Of a DNA stretch of 32,953 bases, positions 1 through 10,527 are shown one piece after another. The DNA is from Pelargonium nanum (Eukaryota > Streptophyta > Magnoliopsida > Geraniales > Geraniaceae): NCBI GenBank assembly GCA_036897485.1, contig JAYMTF010000605.1, forward strand, positions 1-32,953, given 5' to 3'. The stretch's first letter is position 1; every line of letters starts with the position of its first letter. The notes under the pieces were generated by a model that made no database searches, was not told where the DNA came from, and was given only the letters and a program-made list of their open reading frames with translations. A program made the translations under genes and the position numbers.

Positions 1-475
1 CATTTATTATGAAATAGATGTGATATAATAATTAAAAAATTATACTTAAATTGTATATATTACAATTGAGTCATAATATATATTTAATATTTTAAACAAG
101 GAGTATAACATTCTAATAAGAAGAAGACTGAACATTTAAAGCTGAGAAGAAAAGAAAAAAACTGGGTGAGGAATAACAAATCTGTGATTAACAACAAAAC
201 AGGAAGTAAAAAAGCTGTGGAATGTGTTTGTTGCTCACATGCATTACACTAAAATGTGAAACAAACAATAAAGACATTGACCCTTTTTTCATTTTAAATA
301 TGAAAAGCTCATAAACAAACAGATGAGTAGATCTATTAGTAGAAGCAAAGCAAGATTGGTAGAAGCTTCACTTCACTTGAATGATACATGCATGATGCAT
401 CAATTATGCATGAACCAATATATAAACAAATCAATCAAATTTGGAGTTCAATTTTAACAAAATATATATGTTTCT
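1..475. other. AT-rich intergenic sequence, no gene seen
   Basis: No ORF of convincing composition, RNA gene or terminal-repeat element is visible. The stretch is AT-rich and includes short ATGCAT-type palindromes around 387-412. It immediately precedes the noncoding module at 476-865 and could be part of the flank of a gene lying left of the window. Confidence 0.6.
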
Positions 476-865
476 AGAGAGAGAAAGAGAGAGAGAGTTG
501 TTTCATAGTGGTATTGCTAAAAGGACACAAGTGATTAGAGTAACTGTTAGTTGTGGCTTTATGCAACTTCTGAAGATCACCTAACTGTTTTTGAACAATA
601 TATCATAAAGATCCTATCTCTCTCTCTCTCTTCCATAACCAATAAAACTACAAAAACAAGGACCACTCACCACTGCCACTGAGGTGGATATATATATATG
701 AAGATATCACAATTTAGATCACACTCTCAACTGAGATTTCCTCTCTATGAGAGACAGTTTCACATTTTATATTACCATTTTGCCCCCACATTATACTTGT
801 AATTAAAAGGACAATTTTATCCTCCTTCACAACATGCATACATGTATATGCATGGCTTGATCATT
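476..865 (+). repeat. Noncoding duplicated module, copy A
   Basis: This stretch aligns collinearly, on the same strand, with 11844-12200. Shared blocks in order are a GA tract (476-497), TAGTGGTATTGCTA, TTAGAGTAACTGTTAG (535-550), CTAACTGTTTTTGAACA, a CT tract (617-632), GATATCACAATTTAGATC, AACTGAGATTTCC (729-741), ATTACCATTTTGCCCC and ATGCATGG. No reading frame is conserved between copies, so the similarity is noncoding. It could be duplicated promoter or 5' leader sequence, a noncoding RNA, or an unrecognised transposable element. The homology is seen directly; the function is unknown. Confidence 0.75.
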
Positions 866-2075
866 GATGGGAAATGCATATAAAACAAATTAACGGTGAC
901 AATTCGGGTTTTGAGTTTGGGTATTAATTGTGAGTTTGGGTTAAAAGGGTCTAACTTGACCTATTTGGGTTTTGGTGTTCGAGTAATTATATGATAAATT
1001 CATTATAAATGAGTTCATCTTTCCCAGTTTCGACTTTGTTCGAAAAAGAGTAGCTAGTCGGGAGGATAAGGATGATAATCCTACTAAGAGTTGTAGAAAA
1101 TATTCAACATCCTCTTTTTGAAAGAGATATGTTCTCGTAGGTATGAGATGGAGTGGAACGAGTATAGTCTAGTATGATTATTAGTAGAGGTATGTGTAAA
1201 TTCGATTCCATAGGATGTATATATGAGCTGGTTAGGGAGATCTCCGATCCGTTTCAGCATGAATATATATATCGATCGAACTCTTTAATATAAGTTGTGA
1301 TGGTATGCACTGGATTATTAATATACACTTTTATGTTTAGGTGTGACGGTATTCATTGTTATGTGCATATTTCCCAACTGCAACTTCACATAGAAAACCC
1401 GACCCAATCAAAAATTAAATTATACCCATTTTATGAAACTCAAACACGAAACATGTGGTTTGGGTTTCATATATCCATGAGTGTCAACTCTAGTAAATGT
1501 TAGGTATAAATATAGTACATGAATAAATATGGTATATAAATGTGTATTTATGGGTGTCTTTGAACCTAAACATGTCTCTATCATGTGTTCTGTACAAGTG
1601 AAAATAGTAGAAACAAAAAACTGAGACATGAAAAAGCAAAATGTAAACATGTCCCCAGAGATGTTCTGTGGCAGCAGGTTCATCAATTAAAACAAATGAG
1701 ATTGCTTATACATATTCAGCAATTCTTTTTTCTTCTCTCTCTATATACTGTTCTGGGCTTTAGCAAAGAAAAAAATGGTGAGTTATTTATTTATTATTTT
1801 GTTTATGGGTAAACTAAACACAGTGAAAGCTTGTCAAAATGAATAAAATTAATATATAAAAAACAAAACATTATTTTTAGGGTCATTTGGTAGTAAAAAA
1901 AGTTTACATATTTTCAAGAAAATTGACAAGAACATTTTACACTAGAGGAGTAGAGGATGATCATGAGCATAGCTGCATAAAAATGAGACATACACAACTG
2001 TGTACCTATATATATTTTTAATAATGTAACATTAATTAATATTGGTTGATATAGATTTTGTAAACCTTTCAAATT
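866..2075. other. AT-rich intergenic sequence
   Basis: Short ORFs here (for example 1297-1503 and 1585-1812) have random-looking, AT-driven composition and no recognisable domain. The only structure noted is a possible old hAT-like element, listed separately. Confidence 0.5.
894..1493. mobile_element. Possible decayed hAT-like element
   Basis: The left end reads GGTGACAATTCGGGTTTT. The right end (about 1475-1493) reads in reverse as CTAGAGTTGACACTCATGG, giving a loosely matching inverted terminus around the core TGACA. Many plant hAT-type repeats begin with a block resembling GGTGACAATTCGGGT, and a similar terminus ends near 11459. No clean 8-bp target duplication was found, so this is tentative. 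Confidence 0.25.
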
Positions 2076-2078
2076 TTA

Positions 2079-2365
2079 GGTAGCATTCGTTTAGCAATTT
2101 TTATTTGAAATCCTGAGAATCTATGACATATTATGTATTTTAAAATTATAATTATTGCGTTCGTTTAATTTTTCAGAATGACATATTTGGGATTAAAAAA
2201 TATTCTATTTTCTCAAATGAGTTGAATAATTACAAATTGTAAGGAATTGAAATAACAAATCTGCCATGTTATTTCATTTCCTTAAAATTTGGATTTATTT
2301 AACTTATGAGAAAGAGAGTTTAACTATTTTAATTAAGTTAAAAACTCAATTAAACGAACGCTACC
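2079..2365. mobile_element. PIF/Harbinger (Tourist-like) MITE
   Basis: Terminal inverted repeats are GGTAGCATTCGTTTA on the left and TAAACGAACGCTACC on the right. Both ends are flanked by the trinucleotide TTA (2076-2078 and 2366-2368), the target duplication typical of PIF/Harbinger elements. The 287-bp body has no coding capacity, so it is non-autonomous. An internal partial copy of the left end occurs at 2157-2185. It lies about 480 bp upstream of the tRNA gene. Confidence 0.78.
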
Positions 2366-2368
2366 TTA

Positions 2369-2848
2369 GAAAATACTTCTTTTTTTTCTTACACAATCTT
2401 AATTAAAAGTTTGCATAACACTAAGAAATTTTTTTCTTTCTAGAACTAGGCCAAGCAATCAAATTATAACATATCTAAAATATTATGAAGTCAACTTATC
2501 ATTTTACTCTCACAAATATTCATTGAACTAAAGTATATGTCACTTTCTTTTCTATATATAATTGAATGGTATATACTAATAACTCAATCAAATAAAAATG
2601 ATGTAATTTGCTATAAGTTGCAACCAAATTTTCTTATTCTACTAAGTACCATTTTTCAATCACATATTTTTGTTTGGTGATTCATGAAACTTGTGGCGAA
2701 ATATTTGGTCCCAAATTTACCACTCTCAGCAATCATGTATTTGTATTATCCTTAATTAATATAATTATAAGAAAAAACATATACTCCTATATGATAATGT
2801 GCATTATGTAGCGTATTAATAATACTTATGCAAGATTATGAACAAGAT
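2369..2848. other. AT-rich intergenic sequence before the tRNA gene
   Basis: No coding or repeat structure is visible. The short ORF at 2828-3010 simply runs through the tRNA gene and is not a protein gene. Confidence 0.6.
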
Positions 2849-2930
2849 GTGGACGTGCCGGAGTGGTTATCGGGCATGACTAGAAATCATGTGGGCTTTG
2901 CCCGCGCAGGTTCGAATCCTGCCGTCCACG
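2849..2930 (+). tRNA. tRNA-Ser (anticodon AGA)
   Basis: The 82-nt sequence folds as a class II tRNA. The acceptor stem GTGGACG pairs with CGTCCAC, followed by discriminator G. The anticodon stem CATGA/TCATG encloses the loop CTAGAAA, giving anticodon AGA, which reads serine UCU and, as inosine, UCC and UCA. The long variable arm GGGC-TTT-GCCC is diagnostic of serine or leucine tRNAs. The T arm is GCAGG-TTCGAAT-CCTGC. The internal A and B boxes (TGCCGGAGTGG and GGTTCGAATCC) drive Pol III transcription. There is no intron. CCA is not encoded, as usual in nuclear genes. Confidence 0.97.
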
Positions 2931-2958
2931 TTTTAAATGTACTTTTTTTTTTTTTTTT
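2931..2958 (+). terminator. Pol III terminator of tRNA-Ser
   Basis: TTTT follows the discriminator base directly (2931-2934), and a second run of 16 T lies at 2943-2958. Runs of four or more T on the sense strand terminate RNA polymerase III; the second run would act as back-up. Confidence 0.85.
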
Positions 2959-3001
2959 ATGTGTAGCATCTCATGCATGCAGCTTCAAAACTCTGCATTA
3001 C

Positions 3002-3099
3002 ATTCATTAGTTTTATGTTAGGACAAGAAAATTACAAAACATGAACTAACATTCATTAGTTTTATGTTAGGACAAGAAAATTACAAAACATGAGCTAAC
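3002..3099 (+). repeat. 49-bp tandem duplication, two copies
   Basis: Two head-to-tail 49-bp units, 3002-3050 and 3051-3099, start ATTCATTAGTTTTATGTTAG and differ by a single A/G substitution near the end of the unit. The near-identity implies a recent duplication. It lies 71 bp beyond the tRNA gene. Confidence 0.95.
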
Positions 3100-5258
3100 T
3101 TGCTCACAGTACTAACAAAAATATTCAAATAAACATTTTTTTTCAATTTTATTTTTCTTTCTCGTTCCTTTTTTGCATGCATTAAAATTTGTGTATATAA
3201 AGAGTAAGAACGGGATTGTAATTTTATTTTGGACAATCTAGACTTGAATACAGCGCGGAGGAAATTTCAAACACTTCAATCATTTGATCTAACGTGGCTT
3301 GGTGAGAGAAATTTGTCAAATACACGCTCTTGATCTCTTATGAGTCTTGTGCTAATGATATTGTAGATGATACAAAATGTCAAAATTAATTTTGTCCAAT
3401 ATAAACTTCACATATATTTATTGGATCAAGTCAACACATGTACCTCAATTGGTTGATATTTTATGTCTTAATAATTCACACATTATTTTACTGTAATGTA
3501 ACATGTATCTTTATAATTTTTGTGTTATAGATATTTTAAAAGTAAACTTTATTGATGTCATTTTTACTATTATTTACTTATTTCACAAATTTATGGGTTA
3601 ACTCATTGTTTCTTTTAAAAAAAAATAATTAGTAAGTAAAAAAGCAAGTAAAAGGAATAGACAAAAGAGTGTTGCCCAAAATGAAATAACAAGAAAGAGG
3701 AAGTGAAAAGGAAAAGCTGGTCATTAGAGGAAATGGATGATCACTGAGCCTCCAATCAAAATGAAAATATACAAAAGCTTCCACAGAGCAGTAGCTAAGC
3801 ATATGCATATATATATACATATATACATACACATATAGTGAGATGAGAGTGAGACTGGTACAGAGTGGAAGTAGAGTCTCCTGCTATAGCTGCATATATA
3901 TTTATACTTGGTTACAGTTTTTCAGATATTGTACTCAGAACAAAAGCCTCTCTGTTGCAGTTGCAGCTACCAAGCTTGCTCACTGCCAGTATGTGTAATT
4001 TATAGCATTTTTCCAATTCCACTCTCTTTTGCATCCATCTTTCTTCACAGTTTTTAAAGCATTTCCCAGAAAAGTTGGCTTCTTTGAATCCTATAAGAAG
4101 CTATACAGAGATGCTCCTCCTTGTGTTTCAGCACTTAAAAGCATATACCCTAACTCTATAACTGTGAAAGACCCAACACCTTCCTTGTCTCTTCTTCCCA
4201 AAAAAACAATTCAGATGACAAACAGATCACAGAGAGAGAGAGACTTAAGCTACATACCTATACACTACATAGCTAGGGTTTTGAACTTGGCATTGTTCAT
4301 TAACACTACACTTTCTTCTATGTCCACACTGTTTTATATGATTTTTTTTTCAAGTTTAGATTTTATGAAATATCTTCAGGTTCTTGCAAAATAGGACTTT
4401 TATTCTATGATTTCATAAGGTATGGCTTTGTTTTCCTTGTTTAGTTGCATTTTTTTCATTTAAAATATACAATTAAATGACCCATATATTTCCCTCTATT
4501 GTAGAAAAGAAGAAATGGGTTTTCTTTGTATTTTTGAAAAAAGTAAGGACCTATTTTTCATTCAAATGAAGAAGATCGAAAACCATAAATTTATGGAATA
4601 TGCAAGTGCTTGTAATGAAATAATGAAAACCCATTTGTAAACCATTCAACATTTTCTTGCATTCTAATGAACAAAGACATTATATCTATATACAAAAATG
4701 ATGAATATAAAATAGACTCTTTTTAAAGTGATTATTTAATGATTAGATCTATAAATCCAAACAAATATTTGACTGCATATGTAAACTAAAAATTCTCAAA
4801 TTCAACAGACATACATATACTACTGAATTCTCACACATTTAAGACACAATGTATTATTTAGTTTTCCAAGAATTTAGGTCATTAGTTTGTCTGAAAACAC
4901 AGTAAGATAAATTCTTAAACAAATCAAAACATGAAACATTATAAGGTCATCATACACACATTATTTAATAAGGCTGACAAAAACTAATTAATTACACACA
5001 CAAGAACAACAAAAATTACTGACAAAACCAGAGAAAGAGAGTTGAAAAATAGCCAAAGAAAAACACAATATAACCATTACTTCTTCAGTATCTAAAATGC
5101 ACCATTTTGGTGATCAGTTGGTAAAATCAGTTTCTTCTGTCTGATATGAAGAACAAAACAGGCACTAAAAAGCTATCAGAATTAATATCATCCCCTGTGG
5201 TTCTCTTCTTTCATGTACACAAGAATGTGAGATTTTTAAAAAAAAAACACCATTTCAG
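3100..5258. other. Intergenic sequence downstream of SPL/NZZ
   Basis: The part from 3100 to about 3640 is AT-rich and featureless. The part from about 3640 to 4400 is less biased in composition and contains a plus-strand ORF of 121 codons (4029-4394) with no recognisable motif, so a noncoding transcript is possible but unsupported. The part from about 4400 to 5258 is AT-rich, and its last bases should include the 3' UTR of the minus-strand SPL/NZZ gene. No known miRNA sequence was recognised. Confidence 0.5.
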
Positions 5259-6370
5259 CTAAAGCCTAAGAGACAAATCAATGGCATTAGAAGCTTCCCC
5301 ACCAGCAGCAACTGGTGGAGGAGCCATGTGATCTGTGAAAAGCAATTTGGTCATCACCTGATGATCATCATCTTCCTCGTTGATCTTCTCGGGAAAGAAC
5401 TCGTACTCGGTCACTACGTTGCTCCTTCTCGCCCGGTTTTCGGAGATTTTCCGGTGAACGGCCAAAACCTCTGGTGATGGTGTTACAAACTACAAAAATT
5501 AAAAATCATTAAAATCCATCAGCAATTTATGGTATATTTTACACATAAAATTTTGATTTTTATGGTTAATCTATTAGAATTGTTGGAGGGTTTTTTACTT
5601 CATTTGGAGTGTTGTAGCTTGGCCCCGGGTAGTGGCTGTAACCGGTGACCGGCGGTGGCTCCGGGATCCCATAATTCTCCATTCTCTTTTTCTGCACAAA
5701 AAATTCAAAATATATATATATTTATTGATGGTTCAAAATAATGAGAATTGATTTGATAAGAGAAATTTTTATAAAATATCAAAATCAAAATTACCTTATG
5801 AGGGAAGGAATGGGTTTTGTACGGAGGCTCCGGTGTCTGAGCAGCCGCGACCAGAGCTCCGGCGCCACATCCGGTGACGGGTACGAACCCGGATCCATCT
5901 CCAAATCTGCTGCTTTGATGATTGTTCCACCAGCTAGGCATCTGGTTCGCGAAGCTCGGCAAACCAGCGCCACCAACAGCGTGACCGTACGCGGCGGCGA
6001 TTTGTGGCTGCTGCCTGGAATAGGTCACCGGAGCTACGGCAAGGAGGTCGGAGAACGATGGGACAGGATGCAGAGGCGGAAAACGGCGATCAGGAAGAAG
6101 AACCTGGTGGCTGTTTGAGGCCTGGTCTTCGCCGGAGGCAAATTTCTTCCACCGCTCCTCGATGCGCAGCCGCTCGAGCTGAGCCACCCCCATTCCTCTC
6201 TGCGGCGGCTTCTTCGGCGCCGGATTCTTACCGGCCTTCCTTCCCCTCTGCTTCCCGGCCTGAGGAGGCGACCCCGATACCCCATTCGTCACCGCACCGT
6301 CCTCTAGGTTTCTGGGTCTCTCGTGATCGGCGGCGGCGGCGGCTCTGAGCAGCAATGGAGTAGTGGCCAT
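5259..6370 (-). CDS. NZZ: SPOROCYTELESS/NOZZLE-like transcriptional regulator
   Basis: Three exons on the minus strand: 6370-5795, 5691-5599 and 5489-5259, all junctions GT-AG and phase 0. They give 299 residues (the Arabidopsis protein is about 314). The N-terminus is Ala-rich, followed by a basic stretch. The SPEAR/SPL block RGMGVAQLERLRIEE is at residues 58-72. The middle is low-complexity, with KKRMENYG opening exon 2. EYEFFPEK is at about 251-258, and the terminal EAR motif IDLSLRL is at 293-299. Family knowledge: SPL/NZZ acts in the nucleus, recruits TOPLESS-type corepressors through the EAR motif, inhibits TCP factors, and is needed for sporocyte formation in anthers and ovules. The start at 6370 is chosen because it gives the family-type MAT start, lies just downstream of a TATA box, and the upstream in-frame codons look untranslated. 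The protein is intact. Closely related SPEAR/TIE genes are the alternative, but RGMGVA plus EYEFFP favour SPL/NZZ itself. Confidence 0.93.
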
Positions 6371-6438
6371 TTTTGGGAGAGAAAGAGAAAACGGAGAGAT
6401 GGGTTTTTGTGGGTTTTGGGAATTGAAAACTGGGTTGG

Positions 6439-6445
6439 ATTTATA
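6439..6445 (-). promoter_or_regulatory. Candidate TATA box of SPL/NZZ
   Basis: On the minus strand the sequence reads CTATAAATCC, with TATAAAT at 6445-6439, 69 bp upstream of the ATG. A start site near 6410 would give a 5' UTR of about 40 nt, rich in CT, which is common in plants. Further CT-rich sequence lies upstream to about 6490. Confidence 0.55.
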
Positions 6446-6570
6446 GAAGATGCAGAGTATATGGATGGGGCTGAAGAGAGAAGAGAAGCTGTGAAGTGAG
6501 ATGGTGCTTAAAAGGACATTGCTATATGTCTGTGACTTTGTTTCCTCCACTGTCTTGCAAAAGATATGCA

Positions 6571-9500
6571 ATATTAATTGTTTAAATCCAGTTTAAATAC
6601 AATTCCATATATGTTTATGTGGGCCCTCTATCCTATCTTCAAATTTTTTTTAATGTTGCAATTAATTTTAAGGGTAGTTTGGTAAATTAGACTTTGTAAT
6701 AATTTTGAATGATTCCATTATTCCTAAGCAGCTTTAAATTTTTATTAATTGTTATTTAACATATACTTTTAATTGTAATAATGAGAATTTAACACAAAAT
6801 TTTAAATAGTCAAGAAATAATTTATAAACTATAATAGCGGATAAATAATCTAATTACGGATTCGAAATCGAGTACTGAGAGAGATGATTGTGTGCGTGTT
6901 TTTTCCCGTCGAACCATCATATCAGTAATGAAAATTTAGTATTCTTAAAAAAATTTAAAACTTGTCGCAATAAATGTTTCTTTATTGACATAATTATGCA
7001 TATTTATTGAACGAATTTAAAATTTTGTATGTAATAGCATATGCTATAAAAGAATTTGAGTACACAATCTCATCAATATGACATGTTAAGTAATAAGAAA
7101 AATTGTCAAGAATGTTACTACACGAATCTTTCTGATGATCAGATATGGACTCATGCCATTCTTACGTACATAATATGCTTAATAAGATTTATCTGAAATG
7201 TAACACTTCTATGCATAAGTTAAATTATGTTTAAGGATATTCGCCAGTATGCTAATCTTAAATAATTATCTTCCTACTGTTCGTTTGCCTTTATTTATAT
7301 ATACGTTTAATGTTTTCAATTCTCTTTGTTATGGCATGGAATGTTTCTTTATCTTTTTTTTTAACACAATTATTTAGTAAAATTATATAAGGTTTCTTAC
7401 ATTGTCTAACAAAAACAATTAATCACATGTCAAAAACCTCAATTAGAATGTAGCTAGGGTAGTCCAAGTCTGTTACAATGAAATAAAATGAAATTGAGGC
7501 AGTTTTGGATGGTGCGGTGGGTTTATTTTGTTTAGATTAATGAGACGCATATGGATAATTAGTCTGTAGTTTTAAAGCCTATAATAAAATATGGGAACAT
7601 AGGTTGCATAAATGATCAAAAAAGGTGATTTGAAAGACATTTAAAACTGTGTTGTGTGTTAATTGAGAGTAGCAAGTAGCAATCATATAGACTAAGATTT
7701 GGTCTTCAATATGTGAATCTGCCTATGATATAGGCATGCAATGATGCCTTGTCCATTTATAGAAACTTCAAAAAGCTTATTGTCCATGGTTTACCTCCTA
7801 ATATAGTAACCCCTACCTTCCATGAAACAACCCTACCTCTATCCTTTATTTTCCTTTATTTTTTATTAAAAAAATATTTGTTGATATCTTTGAGAACAAA
7901 AAATGCAATGTTATTATATTGCTATTCGATTGCATTACAATTTTCAAGTGGAAAATTTTGTTTTCACAAATATTTTATGGCAAGTTTGAGTATATAATAT
8001 TTATTTGATTATCTTTTAAAATGATAAGTTCATACCTTATGTGGAAATTGGTTATTTTTACTAAAAATATTGAGGTCTTCTTTGCTAAGTTATTTAAAAT
8101 CATCTTAAAATATTGGTTTCATGTGATCCCAAACCACATCATCATCATGCCAAAGATACATAAAACTTTGAAGCACTTTAAATAAAAGATTTAATAGTCA
8201 AAAGCTGTTAGAATCATAGACTTTTTTCTTCAAATTGATTTTGTGGAGATTCTACCAAATATATAAGAATTGAATCAATGGCATGATAGATTATTCAAAT
8301 AAATATTTGTCAATTTTCTCACATTCTTTGTGGGTTATAACCTTAATTGAAAACAAACAATTGTTAAACAAATCAATGTGATTAATTGTTTATACTATTA
8401 CATTTTTAGAAAATTAATGTGACATGCAAATCATGTGACATAAAAAGTGAAATATATTTAATTCTCTAATAAATATTTGTGATGATAAGTTACTCTAACA
8501 AGAGTATAAACTCAAAAGTCAACAATATAAAAATTGTTAAGACTTATAAGAAAGACATGTTTACTTTTTTCTCTTTTTTTAGAGTAACATGTTTACTTGT
8601 TACATCAACTCATGTTATAACATTGTATTATAAATAAATATATGTGATAAAATCTATTATCATTGGTCACACTATATGGCTTTTGCCTAACTGGCTAGCT
8701 GTTATTGGTGGTAGCAAACATGACAAATTAAGAATTTGCATCTATGTGCATAAATATGAGCATATTGAAAAAGTAATTATGCATCCTATATCCTTACCAT
8801 GCTTGCATTATGTATGCATTGAAGTTTCAATACAAGCTATATATGTTGTTATCACATGAAATATGCTTGGGCTCTACTATTGTATTAGGATAGGTATCTT
8901 TTGTCATCACATATAAGCTAGCTATCTATAGGCATCTAAAGCTAACAATGTGTCTCAATCATTCTTTTGTTGTTCCTTTTACCTCCTAATATCCAAAAGA
9001 CAAATCATAAAATAAAATAAAAAATTTAAAAGACAAGTATTAAATATTGTGATTTAACAATTAACTCTTCATACTTCGTCTAAAGCTAATTGAAAACACA
9101 CATAAAATCTCGCATTTAATTAATTACAATAAGTCTTTCAAAAATAATATTACAATAAGAATCCAAATCCCAATAAATAGAGGATATCACTAAGTATAAT
9201 TAAAAATCGCGTAATTGAGATTCAGTTAAATCAATGAGAATATAACACCATAGAGTTTAACAGTCGCACTCACCAAGAGACAGATTCGTTAAGGTAGTTT
9301 GTAGACAATTGCCCTCACTTCTTCTTTTTCTTCCAAGATATACGTTCTATTTTAATATTTTATTTCATGTTTGTCTTCACCAATTTTTGAATTTGTCTAC
9401 TAGAATTTAAAATTTTCTAACATACCCTCTTGAGATTAGAAATTTTTTATTATTATCTTACGAATTATATCAATATTGCTAATCTAACCCGAAAGAGTCG

Positions 9501-9889
9501 TGAGTTCATTTGGATTTCAGGTCTTGTGTCGGGTTTGATTTCACTCTTAAGAAATAAAATGCGTGAATTCGTTCGATCTCGTCAGCTGATCCAGCCTGAA
9601 AATTTAGAAGGCAAATATGATTTTATCGAAAAACTAGTTGAATCAGATCAAATTTTGAACGTTTGCAAGTTTGAGTTTATGTTATCGGTTCAAACTTAAA
9701 CTACTTTAAAAAATGAAACGAGGCAGACAAAAAAATATCATGTGTGAAATGTGAAGAACCATCTATTGTCATAGTGAAGTGAAACAACAAAAATGGTGTA
9801 TGTATGGGAATGAGAAATGGGAGTGAAATGCATGACCAAACCAACGCGTGTAGATAGGATTTGGGTAAAGAGCCACAAAGTAGAGCCCA
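6571..9889. other. Long AT-rich intergenic region upstream of SPL/NZZ
   Basis: More than 3 kb without a supportable gene. Short ORFs such as 7749-7997, 8644-8859 and 9430-9699 are dominated by codons expected from AT-rich sequence and show no domain. A small hairpin (TGCCTATGATATAGGCA) lies near 7721-7737. The proximal part is presumably SPL/NZZ promoter. No terminal-repeat element was recognised. Confidence 0.5.
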
Positions 9890-10360
9890 ATGGGCGTGTA
9901 GTGTAGACCGTACGGACATGCACCACCTCCTCCTCCGGCGACCTCTCTCCGGCCGCCACTTATGTGGCGCCACGTAAGCCTCATGTGGGGTCCGCTGTCT
10001 GTTCTGTTCGTAGGTATTGATCTCCTTTTGGGCCCTACCTAGCTAGTTACCTGATCCGAGGTGGACGAATCTGAAAAGATTGAGGGCCTAAATTAGATGG
10101 TCCCCAGTCTACGTGGCAGAGTAGAGGCGGCTGAGGGATAGGGAAATAATATTGGGGTGTTGGACACGTGTAAGGAAGTAGGGGTATTTTTGGGAAAGTG
10201 TGTTGGGTGTGTAGGGTTGCCGGGTAAGGGCAGACACGGTGGATTCTTGGGATTGTGGGGAGGCAGATTCTGCCCTGCATGGAATGATTGGGAGGATTTG
10301 GTTTTTGGGCATTATGTGCTCTTTAGGGCTTCTGGGGCCCATTTCACACGTGTTACTGTT
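9890..10360. promoter_or_regulatory. GC-richer island with G-boxes, possible orphan promoter
   Basis: Against AT-rich surroundings this stretch is visibly GC-rich and holds four ACGT cores: GCCACGTAAG (ACGT at 9972-9975), CTACGTGGC (10111-10114), and two perfect ACACGTGT palindromes (10164-10171 and 10346-10353). ACACGTGT is the G-box/ABRE type bound by plant bZIP and bHLH factors. Overlapping ORFs on both strands (9701-10460) have no recognisable domains. No gene begins beside it, so it may be a distal element of SPL/NZZ (3.5 kb away), the promoter of a noncoding RNA, or a relic. Confidence 0.35.
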
Positions 10361-10527
10361 ACCTCCATGTGTGTTTACCAAAACACCCTCCCAGTTCTAC
10401 ATCAGTAGCAAAAAAAAAGATCATTCGAATTTGTCTAACAACATAAAATTTTCTTTGTGATCAATGTACAACAAGTTTTGCCCCCATCATTTTACTAGTG
10501 ACCTTGAAAGTGACACACTTTTCTCTT

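Noticed and set aside
4029..4394. Plus-strand ORF of 121 codons
   Set aside because: No domain, no splice context, composition set by local sequence; a possible noncoding transcript is all that could be argued.
3640..4400. Known microRNA precursor
   Set aside because: Scanned by eye for common conserved plant miRNA sequences; none recognised and no convincing stem seen.
5741..6348. Plus-strand ORFs across SPL/NZZ exon 1 (5741-6118 and 6004-6348) and alternative minus frames
   Set aside because: Shadows of the GC-rich SPL/NZZ coding exon; the SPEAR and EAR motifs identify the true frame.
9430..9699. Plus-strand ORF of 89 codons
   Set aside because: No recognisable motif, no intron signals and an isolated position.
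9701..10460. Cluster of overlapping ORFs on both strands
   Set aside because: They reflect the GC-richer island, which has fewer stops by chance; none has a domain or consistent frame.
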